A DNA stretch of 16,174 bases. It comes from Streptosporangiaceae bacterium (GTDB taxonomy: Bacteria; Actinomycetota; Actinomycetes; Streptosporangiales; Streptosporangiaceae). Below are positions 6,835 through 12,581 of this stretch, in pieces. The stretch covers positions 1 to 16,174 of the forward strand of contig JASIBM010000249.1 in NCBI GenBank assembly GCA_030045175.1, given 5' to 3'. The position numbers and the translations under genes were made by a program. A model generated the notes under the pieces. It made no database searches and was not told the DNA's origin. It was given only the letters and a program-made list of their open reading frames with translations. Position 1 is the first letter of the stretch; every line of letters begins with the position of its first letter.

Positions 6835-7025
6835 CGATCAACGGCGCGCCGCACCAGGTTCCCGACGAGGCCTCGGTCGAGCGTGCCGTCGCGCTGATCA
6901 CCACCTCGGTCACCGGGATCGCGGTGGCCGTGAACGGCGAGCTCGTGCGCCGGGCGTCCTGGGCCACCACCCGACTCGCCTCCGGCGATGTGCTCGAGGT
7001 GCTTACCGCTGTCCAGGGAGGATGA
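6825..7025 (+). CDS. thiS: ThiS sulfur carrier protein
   Basis: This is a 66-residue ubiquitin-like beta-grasp protein. It begins M-E-I-T-I-N-G and ends A-V-Q-G-G, the Gly-Gly tail that is adenylated by ThiF and converted to a thiocarboxylate, which supplies sulfur to ThiG. V-A-V-N-G-E-L-V and G-D-V-L-E-V-L are the usual ThiS core strands. The start overlaps the thiO stop (ATGGAGATAA). No thiF is visible in the window, so activation depends on a gene elsewhere. Confidence 0.95.
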   Translation: MEITINGAPHQVPDEASVERAVALITTSVTGIAVAVNGELVRRASWATTRLASGDVLEVLTAVQGG

Positions 7026-7064
7026 GCCGAGGTGCGCGCGGCCGTGCGGGGAGGATCAGCCGAC

Positions 7065-7091
7065 ATGCTGACTGCCGGGCAAGGAGGGTGA
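7065..7091 (+). CDS. Possible 8-codon mini-ORF resembling the ThiS tail
   Basis: ATG at 7065 encodes M-L-T-A-G-Q-G-G and stops at 7089-7091, one base before the thiG start. A GGGAGG at 7049-7054 lies 10 nt upstream. The peptide matches the ThiS C-terminus (L-T-A-V-Q-G-G), and its DNA matches 6999-7025 at 19 of 27 positions. Its last codons are also the thiG ribosome-binding site (AAGGAGG), so part of the likeness may be constrained by that. Expression is unproven. Confidence 0.25.
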   Translation: MLTAGQGG

Positions 7092-7092
7092 C

Positions 7093-7869
7093 GTGGACGA
7101 TCCTTTCGTGCTCGCCGACTGCGAGTTCAGCTCACGGCTGATCATGGGAACGGGCGGAACGCCGAGCCTGGACGTGCTCGGCAGGGCGCTCGACGCCTCC
7201 GGCACGCAACTGACAACCGTGGCGATGCGCCGGGTCGATCCCTCGTCCGAGGGCTCGGTGCTCGACCTGCTCGCCGCGCGCGGCATCAAGGTGCTGCCTA
7301 ACACGGCGGGCTGCTTCACCGCCGCCGAGGCCGTGCGCACCGCACGGCTGGCGGCCGAGGCACTGGGGACCACGTGGGTCAAGCTCGAGGTGATCGCCGA
7401 CGAGGTCACGCTGCTGCCCGACCCGGTCGAGCTGCTCGACGCCGCCGAGCGGCTGGTCGCCGAGGGTTTCACCGTGCTGCCCTACACCAGCGACGACCCG
7501 ATCCTCGCCCGGCGCCTCGAGCAGGCCGGCTGCGCCGCGGTGATGCCGCTCGGCGCGCCGATCGGGTCCGGGCTCGGCATTCGCAACCCGCACAACATTG
7601 AGCTGATGGTCGCGGCCGCGTCGGTTCCTGTCATCTTGGACGCCGGAATCGGCACGGCCAGCGACGCGGCGCTGGCCATGGAGCTTGGCTGCGCAGCCGT
7701 GCTGCTCGCGACGTCGGTGACCAGGGCGCGCGACCCCGAGCTCATGGCGAGCGCCATGCGGTCAGCGGTGATCGCCGGGCGGCTGGCCTACCTGGCCGGG
7801 AGGATCCCGAGGCGACGTTATGCGCAGGCGTCTTCGCCCCCGGTAAGCAGCCAGTTAGCCAAACCGTAA
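7093..7869 (+). CDS. thiG: Thiazole synthase
   Basis: The 258-residue TIM barrel builds the thiazole phosphate from 1-deoxy-D-xylulose-5-phosphate, dehydroglycine (from ThiO) and sulfur from ThiS thiocarboxylate. S-R-L-I-M-G-T-G-G (14-22), L-P-N-T-A-G-C (68-74), W-V-K-L-E-V-I (95-101, with the imine-forming Lys at 97) and G-S-G-L-G-I-R-N-P-H-N-I are family hallmarks, as is D-A-G-I-G-T-A-S-D-A-A. The GTG start at 7093 has an excellent AAGGAGG 5 nt upstream. It is cotranscribed with thiO and thiS under the TPP riboswitch, 67 nt after thiS. Confidence 0.96.
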   Translation: MDDPFVLADCEFSSRLIMGTGGTPSLDVLGRALDASGTQLTTVAMRRVDPSSEGSVLDLLAARGIKVLPNTAGCFTAAEAVRTARLAAEALGTTWVKLEVIADEVTLLPDPVELLDAAERLVAEGFTVLPYTSDDPILARRLEQAGCAAVMPLGAPIGSGLGIRNPHNIELMVAAASVPVILDAGIGTASDAALAMELGCAAVLLATSVTRARDPELMASAMRSAVIAGRLAYLAGRIPRRRYAQASSPPVSSQLAKP

Positions 7870-7895
7870 CCGGGTCAGCCGGGCAAACGTACCCC

Positions 7896-7901
7896 TACAC
7901 T
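7896..7901 (+). promoter_or_regulatory. -10 box for leaderless kinase mRNA
   Basis: TACACT lies 7 nt before the ATG at 7909, with no Shine-Dalgarno sequence. The kinase therefore probably has its own promoter in the 39-nt gap after thiG and need not follow TPP control. Confidence 0.5.
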
Positions 7902-7908
7902 GTTGCCG

Positions 7909-10170
7909 ATGGATACCGCCCTTTCGCCCTCAGTGGGACGGCTGCTCGGCGGCCGGTACCACGTGGGCACGCAGATCGCCCGCGGCGGCATGGCGACGGT
8001 ATACGTAGGCACCGACACCAGGCTCGACCGCATGGTCGCGATCAAGATCGCGCATCCGGAGATCTCCGACGATGCCGAGTTCGCGCGCCGGTTCATCGGC
8101 GAGGCGAAGTCAGCGGCCAGGCTGTCTAGCCCCAACGTCGTCGCCATCTACGACCAGGGCACCGACGGGCGGCTGCACTACATCGCGATGGAGTACGTGC
8201 CTGGCCGGACCTTGCGCCAGCTCCTGCGCGAGCGCGGCAGGCTGAGCGTCAGGGAGAGCCTGGACATCATGACGGGCGTGCTCTCTGGCCTGGCCGCCGC
8301 GCATCAAGCCGGGCTCGTGCACCGTGACGTCAAGCCGGAGAACGTGCTGCTGACCGCCTCGGGCGAGGTCAAGGTGGCGGACTTCGGGCTGGCCAGGTCG
8401 GTCGCCGGCGCGATCGCGACCCAGGGCGGCATGCTCATAGGGACGGCCGCATACCTCGCGCCCGAGCAGGTCAAGGGCGGTAGGTCGGACGCGAGGACGG
8501 ACGTGTACGCGGCGGGCGTCATGTTGTTCGAGATGCTCACGGGCGGTCAGCCGCACACCGGCGAGAGCCCGCTCGCGGTCGCCTACAAGCACGTCAACGA
8601 CGTGGTCCCGGCCCCGTCTAGCGTCGTGCCCGGAATCTCACCCGCGCTCGACGCGCTGGTGGCGATGGCCACGAGCCGCGATCCCGAGCTGCGCCCAGCC
8701 AACGCCGGGCAACTCCTGCGCGCGATCGGCGAGGTGCGGGCGGGCGGCGCCGCGCCGTCGACCGCGCCATACCCCAGCCCTGGCCGCTCGCCGGCCGCCT
8801 CCGGGCCCTATCCCTCCGCTCCAGCCGGCGCCGACCCGGTCCCCGGCTACCTAGCTACGCCCGGCGGCCTGAGCGCGGCTTCCCCCGGCTACCCAGCCGC
8901 CTATCCGGCAGCGGCGGCGCCTGGCTACCCCGGCGCCTACCCGGCGGCGGGCGCCTCGGGCCCGCACTCGCTGCCCCCCGGTCGCGAGTCCTACCCGTAC
9001 CAGGCGGGCGAGGACCACGGCTACGGCGGCTACGCCGGCCCGCCGGCCTGGGACTCCAGCCTCGGGGCGGTCGGCGCGTCGGCGCTGCCCTCGCTCGGGC
9101 CGCAGTCCGATGCGATCGCGCCCATCCTGCCCGCGCCGGTCGCCGACCAGCGGTCCGGCGTCAACCACACTCTGATCGTCCCCGGTGGCCTGCACGACAA
9201 CTACGCCGACCTGGACGCCGACCGCCGGCCGGCCCACCGAGGCTACGGCGGCCGCAGGCGCGATGGCCAGCGGCCGGCCCCTGGCTTGGCGCCGCTGCTG
9301 TACGGCAGGCGACCGGTGTATCTCTGCGCTGGCCTCGCCCTGGTCTTGCTGATCGCGCTGACCACCTGGTGGCTGAACACCGGTCAGTACACCACCGTTC
9401 CCCCCGTCAGGGGCATTGCCCTGACCACCGCGCGCGCCGAGCTGACCAATCTCGGCCTGCGCTCGAAGCTGGGCAAGTCGCAGAACAGCTCGCTGCCCAA
9501 GGGCGAGGTGATCTCCGCGTCGCCGGCGATCGGCACCAAGGTATCCGCCGGCGCGATGATCACGCTGATCGTGTCGCTAGGGCCGGTCGTGGTGCAGTGC
9601 CCGCAGGTCAGCGGCCAGCCGCTGAGCCAGGCTCAGGCAGCTCTCAGGCAGGCGCACCTGACGCCAGGAAGGGTGACGCAGGCCACCTCGAGCACGGTGG
9701 CCGTGGGCGACGTGATCAGCACCACACCGCACGCCTACGCGACGTGCACGCAGAACCAGCTGGTCGGCCTGACGGTCAGCGCCGGGCCAGGCTTGCCCAA
9801 CTTCGTCGGCCAGCAGCTCTCGGCCGCCCAGGCGGCGGCTCAAGCGGGCGGCTACACGATCAACCCGGTGCCCGACGCGCACAGCACCCAGCCGGCCAAT
9901 ACGATCACGTCCCAGTCGCCGGACCCCAACACCCCGATCACCAGGAACGAAGTGGTGACCGTGCACGTGTCGCAGGGCCCGCCGCAGGTGCCGGTGCCAG
10001 ACGTCCAGGGCTTGCCGCTGCATCAGGCCATCGAGTTGCTGCGGCAGGCCGGCTTCCAGTGGCAGATCAATCAGGGCATCGGCAACACGGTCCTGAACTA
10101 CAGTCCCACTGGCACCGCGCCGCAGGGCTCGACCATCACGCTGAACGTAGGGCTGCTCTCAAACATGTGA
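7909..10170 (+). CDS. Transmembrane Ser/Thr protein kinase with four PASTA domains
   Basis: This 753-residue kinase is of the PknB/PknL type. The kinase domain (about 12-275) has the Gly loop A-R-G-G-M-A-T-V-Y (24-32), the ATP Lys in V-A-I-K (Lys46), H-R-D-V-K-P-E-N (138-145, Asp140), D-F-G (158-160) and G-T-A-A-Y-L-A-P-E-Q (178-187). A Pro/Tyr/Gly/Ala-rich juxtamembrane linker with G-Y-P-A-A-Y-P-like repeats spans about 280-440. One membrane helix (about 469-487) precedes four PASTA domains (about 490-753) that would face the cell wall and bind muropeptide or lipid II-like ligands. PASTA 2 holds a Cys pair that could form a disulfide. The nearby Rv2175c-like protein is a likely substrate. 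The GTG/TTG at 7903 is rejected in favour of the leaderless ATG. Confidence 0.95.
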   Translation: MDTALSPSVGRLLGGRYHVGTQIARGGMATVYVGTDTRLDRMVAIKIAHPEISDDAEFARRFIGEAKSAARLSSPNVVAIYDQGTDGRLHYIAMEYVPGRTLRQLLRERGRLSVRESLDIMTGVLSGLAAAHQAGLVHRDVKPENVLLTASGEVKVADFGLARSVAGAIATQGGMLIGTAAYLAPEQVKGGRSDARTDVYAAGVMLFEMLTGGQPHTGESPLAVAYKHVNDVVPAPSSVVPGISPALDALVAMATSRDPELRPANAGQLLRAIGEVRAGGAAPSTAPYPSPGRSPAASGPYPSAPAGADPVPGYLATPGGLSAASPGYPAAYPAAAAPGYPGAYPAAGASGPHSLPPGRESYPYQAGEDHGYGGYAGPPAWDSSLGAVGASALPSLGPQSDAIAPILPAPVADQRSGVNHTLIVPGGLHDNYADLDADRRPAHRGYGGRRRDGQRPAPGLAPLLYGRRPVYLCAGLALVLLIALTTWWLNTGQYTTVPPVRGIALTTARAELTNLGLRSKLGKSQNSSLPKGEVISASPAIGTKVSAGAMITLIVSLGPVVVQCPQVSGQPLSQAQAALRQAHLTPGRVTQATSSTVAVGDVISTTPHAYATCTQNQLVGLTVSAGPGLPNFVGQQLSAAQAAAQAGGYTINPVPDAHSTQPANTITSQSPDPNTPITRNEVVTVHVSQGPPQVPVPDVQGLPLHQAIELLRQAGFQWQINQGIGNTVLNYSPTGTAPQGSTITLNVGLLSNM

Positions 10171-10177
10171 CCGCATT

Positions 10178-10205
10178 CCCCGCTCGCCTCCAGGGCCGCG
10201 CGGGG
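10178..10205. repeat. Short dispersed-repeat fragment forming a hairpin between convergent genes
   Basis: This segment contains CCCGCTCGCCTCC (10179-10191), the core of the intergenic repeat family. Arms CCCCGC (10178-10183) and GCGGGG (10200-10205) can pair. It lies in the 49-nt gap between the converging kinase and molybdopterin genes, so it could act as a bidirectional terminator, although no T-tract follows on either strand. Confidence 0.45.
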
Positions 10206-10219
10206 GTGCCGCCTTCCCG

Positions 10220-10918
10220 CTACGGCGTCGGCCCGTCGCCGGGCTGTTCCTGGTAGGAGTACCGCTGCTCCAGCCAGGGGTCGGCGCCGTTGTGGTACCC
10301 GCGGTCCTCCCAGAAGCCGCGCCGGTCACCGATCATGTACTCGATCGCGCGCACCCACTTCACGCTCTTCCAGCCGTACCTGGACGGAACCACGAGCCGG
10401 GCCGGGTGGCCGTGCTCGGGACTGAGCTCAGCCCCGTCGCGGTGGGTGGCGAGCAGCGTGTCGGGCGCAGCGAAGACGGCTAGCGGGAGATTGGCGCCGT
10501 AGCCGTAGTCGGCCCAGACCATCACGTGGGTCACCGCCGCGGCCGGCGGCACCGCGCGCAGGAACTCGGCTGCGAGCACCCCGGACCAGCAGACCCCGAG
10601 CACGCTCACCTTCGTCACGCAGTGGAAGTCCGCGACGATCTCGCTGCGCGGCAGCGAGCCGAAGTCGTCCCAGGCCCACCTGTGCTCGCCGCCAGATGCG
10701 GTGGCGCCGTAGACCCGCAGATCCCACGACCGCGGATCGAACACGGGAACCGGTCCATAGTGCAGCACCGGCATCGTCGCCGCGGTGTACTGCCCGGGCG
10801 GCAGCCGAGAGGCGAGCTCATCAGGTCGCGCGGTCCGGTGGCCTGCGTCGTCCTCCCGCGGGCTGGGAACGTCAGGGCTGGATGCCGCGCCGGCCGCCGC
10901 CCCGCCGAGCCGCCTCAT
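10220..10918 (-). CDS. Sulfite oxidase-fold molybdopterin-dependent oxidoreductase
   Basis: The 232-residue protein carries the oxidoreductase molybdopterin-binding domain. D-F-H-C-V-T-K-V-S (97-105) holds the Cys100 expected to ligate molybdenum, G-V-C-W-S-G-V follows, and Y-G-W-K-S-V-K-W-V completes the cofactor pocket. The family normally has a Trp-Ser after C-V-T-x; here it is K-V-S, a small deviation. There is no twin-arginine or Sec signal, so it is predicted to be cytoplasmic, unlike MsrP/YedY. It lacks heme and dimerisation domains. The substrate is unknown. The ATG at 10918 has GGGGAG about 11 nt upstream, right at the edge of repeat copy 2. No cofactor synthesis genes are nearby. 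Confidence 0.85.
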   Translation of the reverse strand: MRRLGGAAAGAASSPDVPSPREDDAGHRTARPDELASRLPPGQYTAATMPVLHYGPVPVFDPRSWDLRVYGATASGGEHRWAWDDFGSLPRSEIVADFHCVTKVSVLGVCWSGVLAAEFLRAVPPAAAVTHVMVWADYGYGANLPLAVFAAPDTLLATHRDGAELSPEHGHPARLVVPSRYGWKSVKWVRAIEYMIGDRRGFWEDRGYHNGADPWLEQRYSYQEQPGDGPTP

Positions 10919-10937
10919 GTCCAGCTAACTCCCCTTT

Positions 10938-11142
10938 CCCGTTCGCCTCCGGGCGCCCTTAGGGCGCCGCCTTCCCTCGTCGCCAACACCGCTCCTCCGC
11001 TTACGTTTCAACCCGCGCACTGCCAGGCAGGGCAAGGTTGAAACGTAAGCGCAGTCCAGGCGGCGCCGGCGCCCTGCGGCTCACTCGCGCTCGGCTCGCC
11101 TTCGGCTCACTCGCGCAGCCTTCCCGCTCGCCTCCGGGCGCC
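10938..11142 (+). repeat. Dispersed repeat, copy 2, interrupted by a 55-nt hairpin unit
   Basis: This is homologous to 5181-5392 in the same orientation, with identical or near-identical blocks (56/60, 27/27 and 21/21). Here the extra 55 nt lie between the first and second blocks (10998-11052), a different site from copy 1. It ends in a further core motif, CCCGCTCGCCTCCGGGCGCC, at 11123-11142. Like copy 1 it fills the gap between a leftward gene start and a rightward regulatory leader. Together with the operator-like region that follows it accounts for the gene-free stretch 10919-11242. Confidence 0.9.
10998..11051 (+). repeat. Nested palindromic hairpin unit, copy 2
   Basis: Arms 10998-11013 (cgcttacgtttcaacc) and 11036-11051 pair perfectly over 16 bp. 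The 22-nt loop contains CTGCC-a-GGCAG at 11020-11030. Compared with copy 1, two changes in the arms (ttaacc to tcaacc on the left, gtcaaa to gttgaaa on the right) keep or improve pairing, and the loop stem also changed in matching positions. That suggests the fold, not just the sequence, is maintained. Confidence 0.85.
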
Positions 11143-11154
11143 TGCGGTGCCCTT

Positions 11155-11236
11155 CCTAGCGCAGCCATCTTGCCACCAGGCGCTGCGACGCCTTTCGGTG
11201 GCCAGGCACCAGGCGCCCGCAGGCTGCGCTAAGCTA
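11155..11236 (+). promoter_or_regulatory. Promoter and operator-like region of the aromatic leader
   Basis: The -10 box TAAGCT (11230-11235) lies 7 nt before the leader GTG. A perfect 10-bp inverted repeat, TAGCGCAGCC at 11157-11166 and GGCTGCGCTA at 11222-11231, overlaps this box. A direct repeat, CACCAGGCG, occurs at 11174-11182 and 11207-11215, exactly 33 bp apart; the second copy covers the expected -35 position. A stem-loop can also form from 11172-11182 with 11189-11202. Binding by a repressor or activator is inference. Confidence 0.45.
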
Positions 11237-11242
11237 CCGGAC

Positions 11243-11317
11243 GTGGGTCACGCATACTGGCGCTTTTATGGCTTCTCACCCGGCACAGGGGAGGTAGCCC
11301 GCCAGGCGCTGCACTGA
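11243..11317 (+). CDS. Aromatic-amino-acid-rich leader peptide (attenuator)
   Basis: The GTG-started 24-codon ORF has a run of aromatic codons: residues 5-11 read Y-W-R-F-Y-G-F, i.e. two Tyr, one Trp and two Phe in seven codons. The remainder, S-P-G-T-G-E-V onward, is ordinary, and TGA is at 11315-11317. A TAnnnT box 7 nt upstream predicts a leaderless transcript, so the ribosome would load at the 5' end. The stop lies 19 nt before a strong terminator-like hairpin and 78 nt before the DAHP synthase start. Known precedents are the trp and phe leader peptides of enterobacteria and a leader reported before aroF in Corynebacterium. Ribosome stalling at any aromatic codon would be the sensing event. 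Confidence 0.8.
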   Translation: MGHAYWRFYGFSPGTGEVARQALH

Positions 11318-11336
11318 CGCAGGCGGTACGAACTTC

Positions 11337-11366
11337 AAGCCCCCGGCCGGGAACGGCCGGGGGCTT
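11337..11366 (+). terminator. Attenuator terminator hairpin upstream of aroF
   Basis: A perfect 13-bp stem pairs 11337-11349 (aagcccccggccg) with 11354-11366 around a GGAA tetraloop, followed by a short T-rich run (TTTAGTCATT). It ends 29 nt before the aroF ATG. The T-run is weak, as is common in high-GC actinobacteria. A second, competing fold lies upstream: CCGCC 11299-11303 with GGCGG 11322-11326, enclosing GCG/CGC and the leader stop codon. A possible anti-terminator pairs 11280-11291 with 11341-11350 in two 4-bp blocks. Confidence 0.75.
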
Positions 11367-11395
11367 TAGTCATTATGGAGGGCAAGGAGGACAAG

Positions 11396-12445
11396 ATGGT
11401 GATCGTGATGGCCCCCGAGGCAACCCAGGGCGATATTGAGGCGGTGGTGGAGCTGGTCAGGTCTGCGGGCGGCGAGGCGTTCGTCAGCCGGGGCGTCCAC
11501 CGGACCATCATCGGCCTGGTCGGCGACATCGACCAGTTCGGCGCGCTCAACTTGCGCAGTCGCAAGGGTGTCGGCGACGTCATGCGCGTCTCCGTTCCCT
11601 ACAAGCTGGTCAGTCGCGAGCACCACCGCCAGCGCTCGGAAATCTGGGTAGGCGGCGTGCCGATCGGCCCGGCCACCGTGACGGTCATCGCCGGGCCGTG
11701 CACGGTGGAGACCCCTGAGCAGACGCTGGCCGCGGCTCAGATGGCCAGGCGGGCGGGCGCGGCGATGCTGCGGGGCGGTGCGTTCAAGCCCAGGACCTCG
11801 CCGTACGCGTTCCAGGGCCTCGGCGAGGTAGGACTGAAGATCCTCTCCGAAGTCAGGGACGAGGTCGGACTGCCCGTGGTGACCGAGGTCGTCGACCCGG
11901 CCAGCGTGGACCTGGTCTGCGCGCACGCGGACATGCTCCAGGTCGGCACCAGGAACATGCAGAACTTCGCCCTGCTCCAGGCCGTGGGCTCGGCAGGCAA
12001 GCCGGTGCTGCTCAAGCGCGGCATGAACTCCACGATCGAGGAGTGGCTGATGGCCGCGGAGTACATCGCCCAGCGGGGCAACCTCGACATCGTGCTATGC
12101 GAGCGCGGCATCAGGACGTTCGAGACAGCCACCAGGAACACGCTGGACATCAGCGCGGTGCCCGTCGCTCAGCGGCTCTCGCACCTGCCTGTAATCGTCG
12201 ATCCGTCGCACTCGGGTGGACGCCGGGATCTGGTCTTGCCGCTGACCAGGGCGGCGATAGCCGTCGGGGCCGACGGCGTGATCGTGGACGTGCATCCTGA
12301 TCCGGCCAAGGCACTCTGCGACGGAGATCAGGCGCTGGCCGAGGAGGACCTCACCGAACTCGGAGCTATCACCGCGACCATGCCCCAACTGCTCGGCCGT
12401 GCGCTCACCCCCGCCCCCCAGCCTGCCGCGGCTGCCTCACGGTAG
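11396..12445 (+). CDS. aroF: 3-deoxy-7-phosphoheptulonate (DAHP) synthase, class I
   Basis: The 349-residue enzyme condenses PEP and erythrose-4-phosphate, the first step of the shikimate pathway. The N-terminal ~70 residues (M-V-I-V-M-A-P-E-A-T...) form the ferredoxin-like/ACT-type regulatory domain of class I-beta enzymes, associated with feedback control. The barrel shows V-I-A-G-P-C-T-V-E (PEP site, metal-ligand Cys), R-G-G-A-F-K-P-R-T-S-P-Y, Q-V-G-T-R-N-M-Q-N-F, K-R-G-M-N-S-T-I-E-E-W and V-D-P-S-H-S-G-G-R-R. ATG 11396 has AAGGAGG 5 nt upstream; the ATG at 11375 lies before that site and is unlikely. An aromatic leader peptide and hairpin precede it. Mycobacterium carries a class II enzyme (AroG, Rv2178c) in the corresponding neighbourhood. 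Confidence 0.95.
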   Translation: MVIVMAPEATQGDIEAVVELVRSAGGEAFVSRGVHRTIIGLVGDIDQFGALNLRSRKGVGDVMRVSVPYKLVSREHHRQRSEIWVGGVPIGPATVTVIAGPCTVETPEQTLAAAQMARRAGAAMLRGGAFKPRTSPYAFQGLGEVGLKILSEVRDEVGLPVVTEVVDPASVDLVCAHADMLQVGTRNMQNFALLQAVGSAGKPVLLKRGMNSTIEEWLMAAEYIAQRGNLDIVLCERGIRTFETATRNTLDISAVPVAQRLSHLPVIVDPSHSGGRRDLVLPLTRAAIAVGADGVIVDVHPDPAKALCDGDQALAEEDLTELGAITATMPQLLGRALTPAPQPAAAASR

Positions 12446-12473
12446 GAACCACGCGAACGAGCCAAAGGGGCGC

Positions 12474-12496
12474 GGCGGCGGTAGCTAACGGCCGCC
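12474..12496 (+). terminator. Weak candidate terminator after aroF
   Basis: GGCGGC (12474-12479) can pair with GCCGCC (12491-12496) around an 11-nt loop, 28 nt after the aroF stop. No T-tract follows. The stem is only 6 bp, so this is tentative. Confidence 0.25.
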
Positions 12497-12581
12497 AAGG
12501 GGTTGGCAGGGGTCGCAACACTGGGTACTTAAACGATTACCATCGGTCGCTACCCGGGGTTGCGAGGTGCAGGCCGACGCC

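Noticed and set aside
9369..10256. 295-codon plus-strand ORF in another frame of the kinase gene
   Set aside because: It overlaps the PASTA-coding region, is Arg/Ala/Gly-rich and lacks recognisable motifs, whereas the kinase frame is clearly coding.
5181..11142. CRISPR array or tRNA/rRNA genes
   Set aside because: The repeats are few, unevenly spaced and larger than CRISPR repeats. No clover-leaf with TTCGA arm or rRNA signature was found anywhere in the window.
11375..11395. ATG at 11375 as the aroF start
   Set aside because: It precedes the strong AAGGAGG at 11384-11390, which is correctly spaced for ATG 11396, and it adds residues M-E-G-K-E-D-K that are simply the translated ribosome-binding site.
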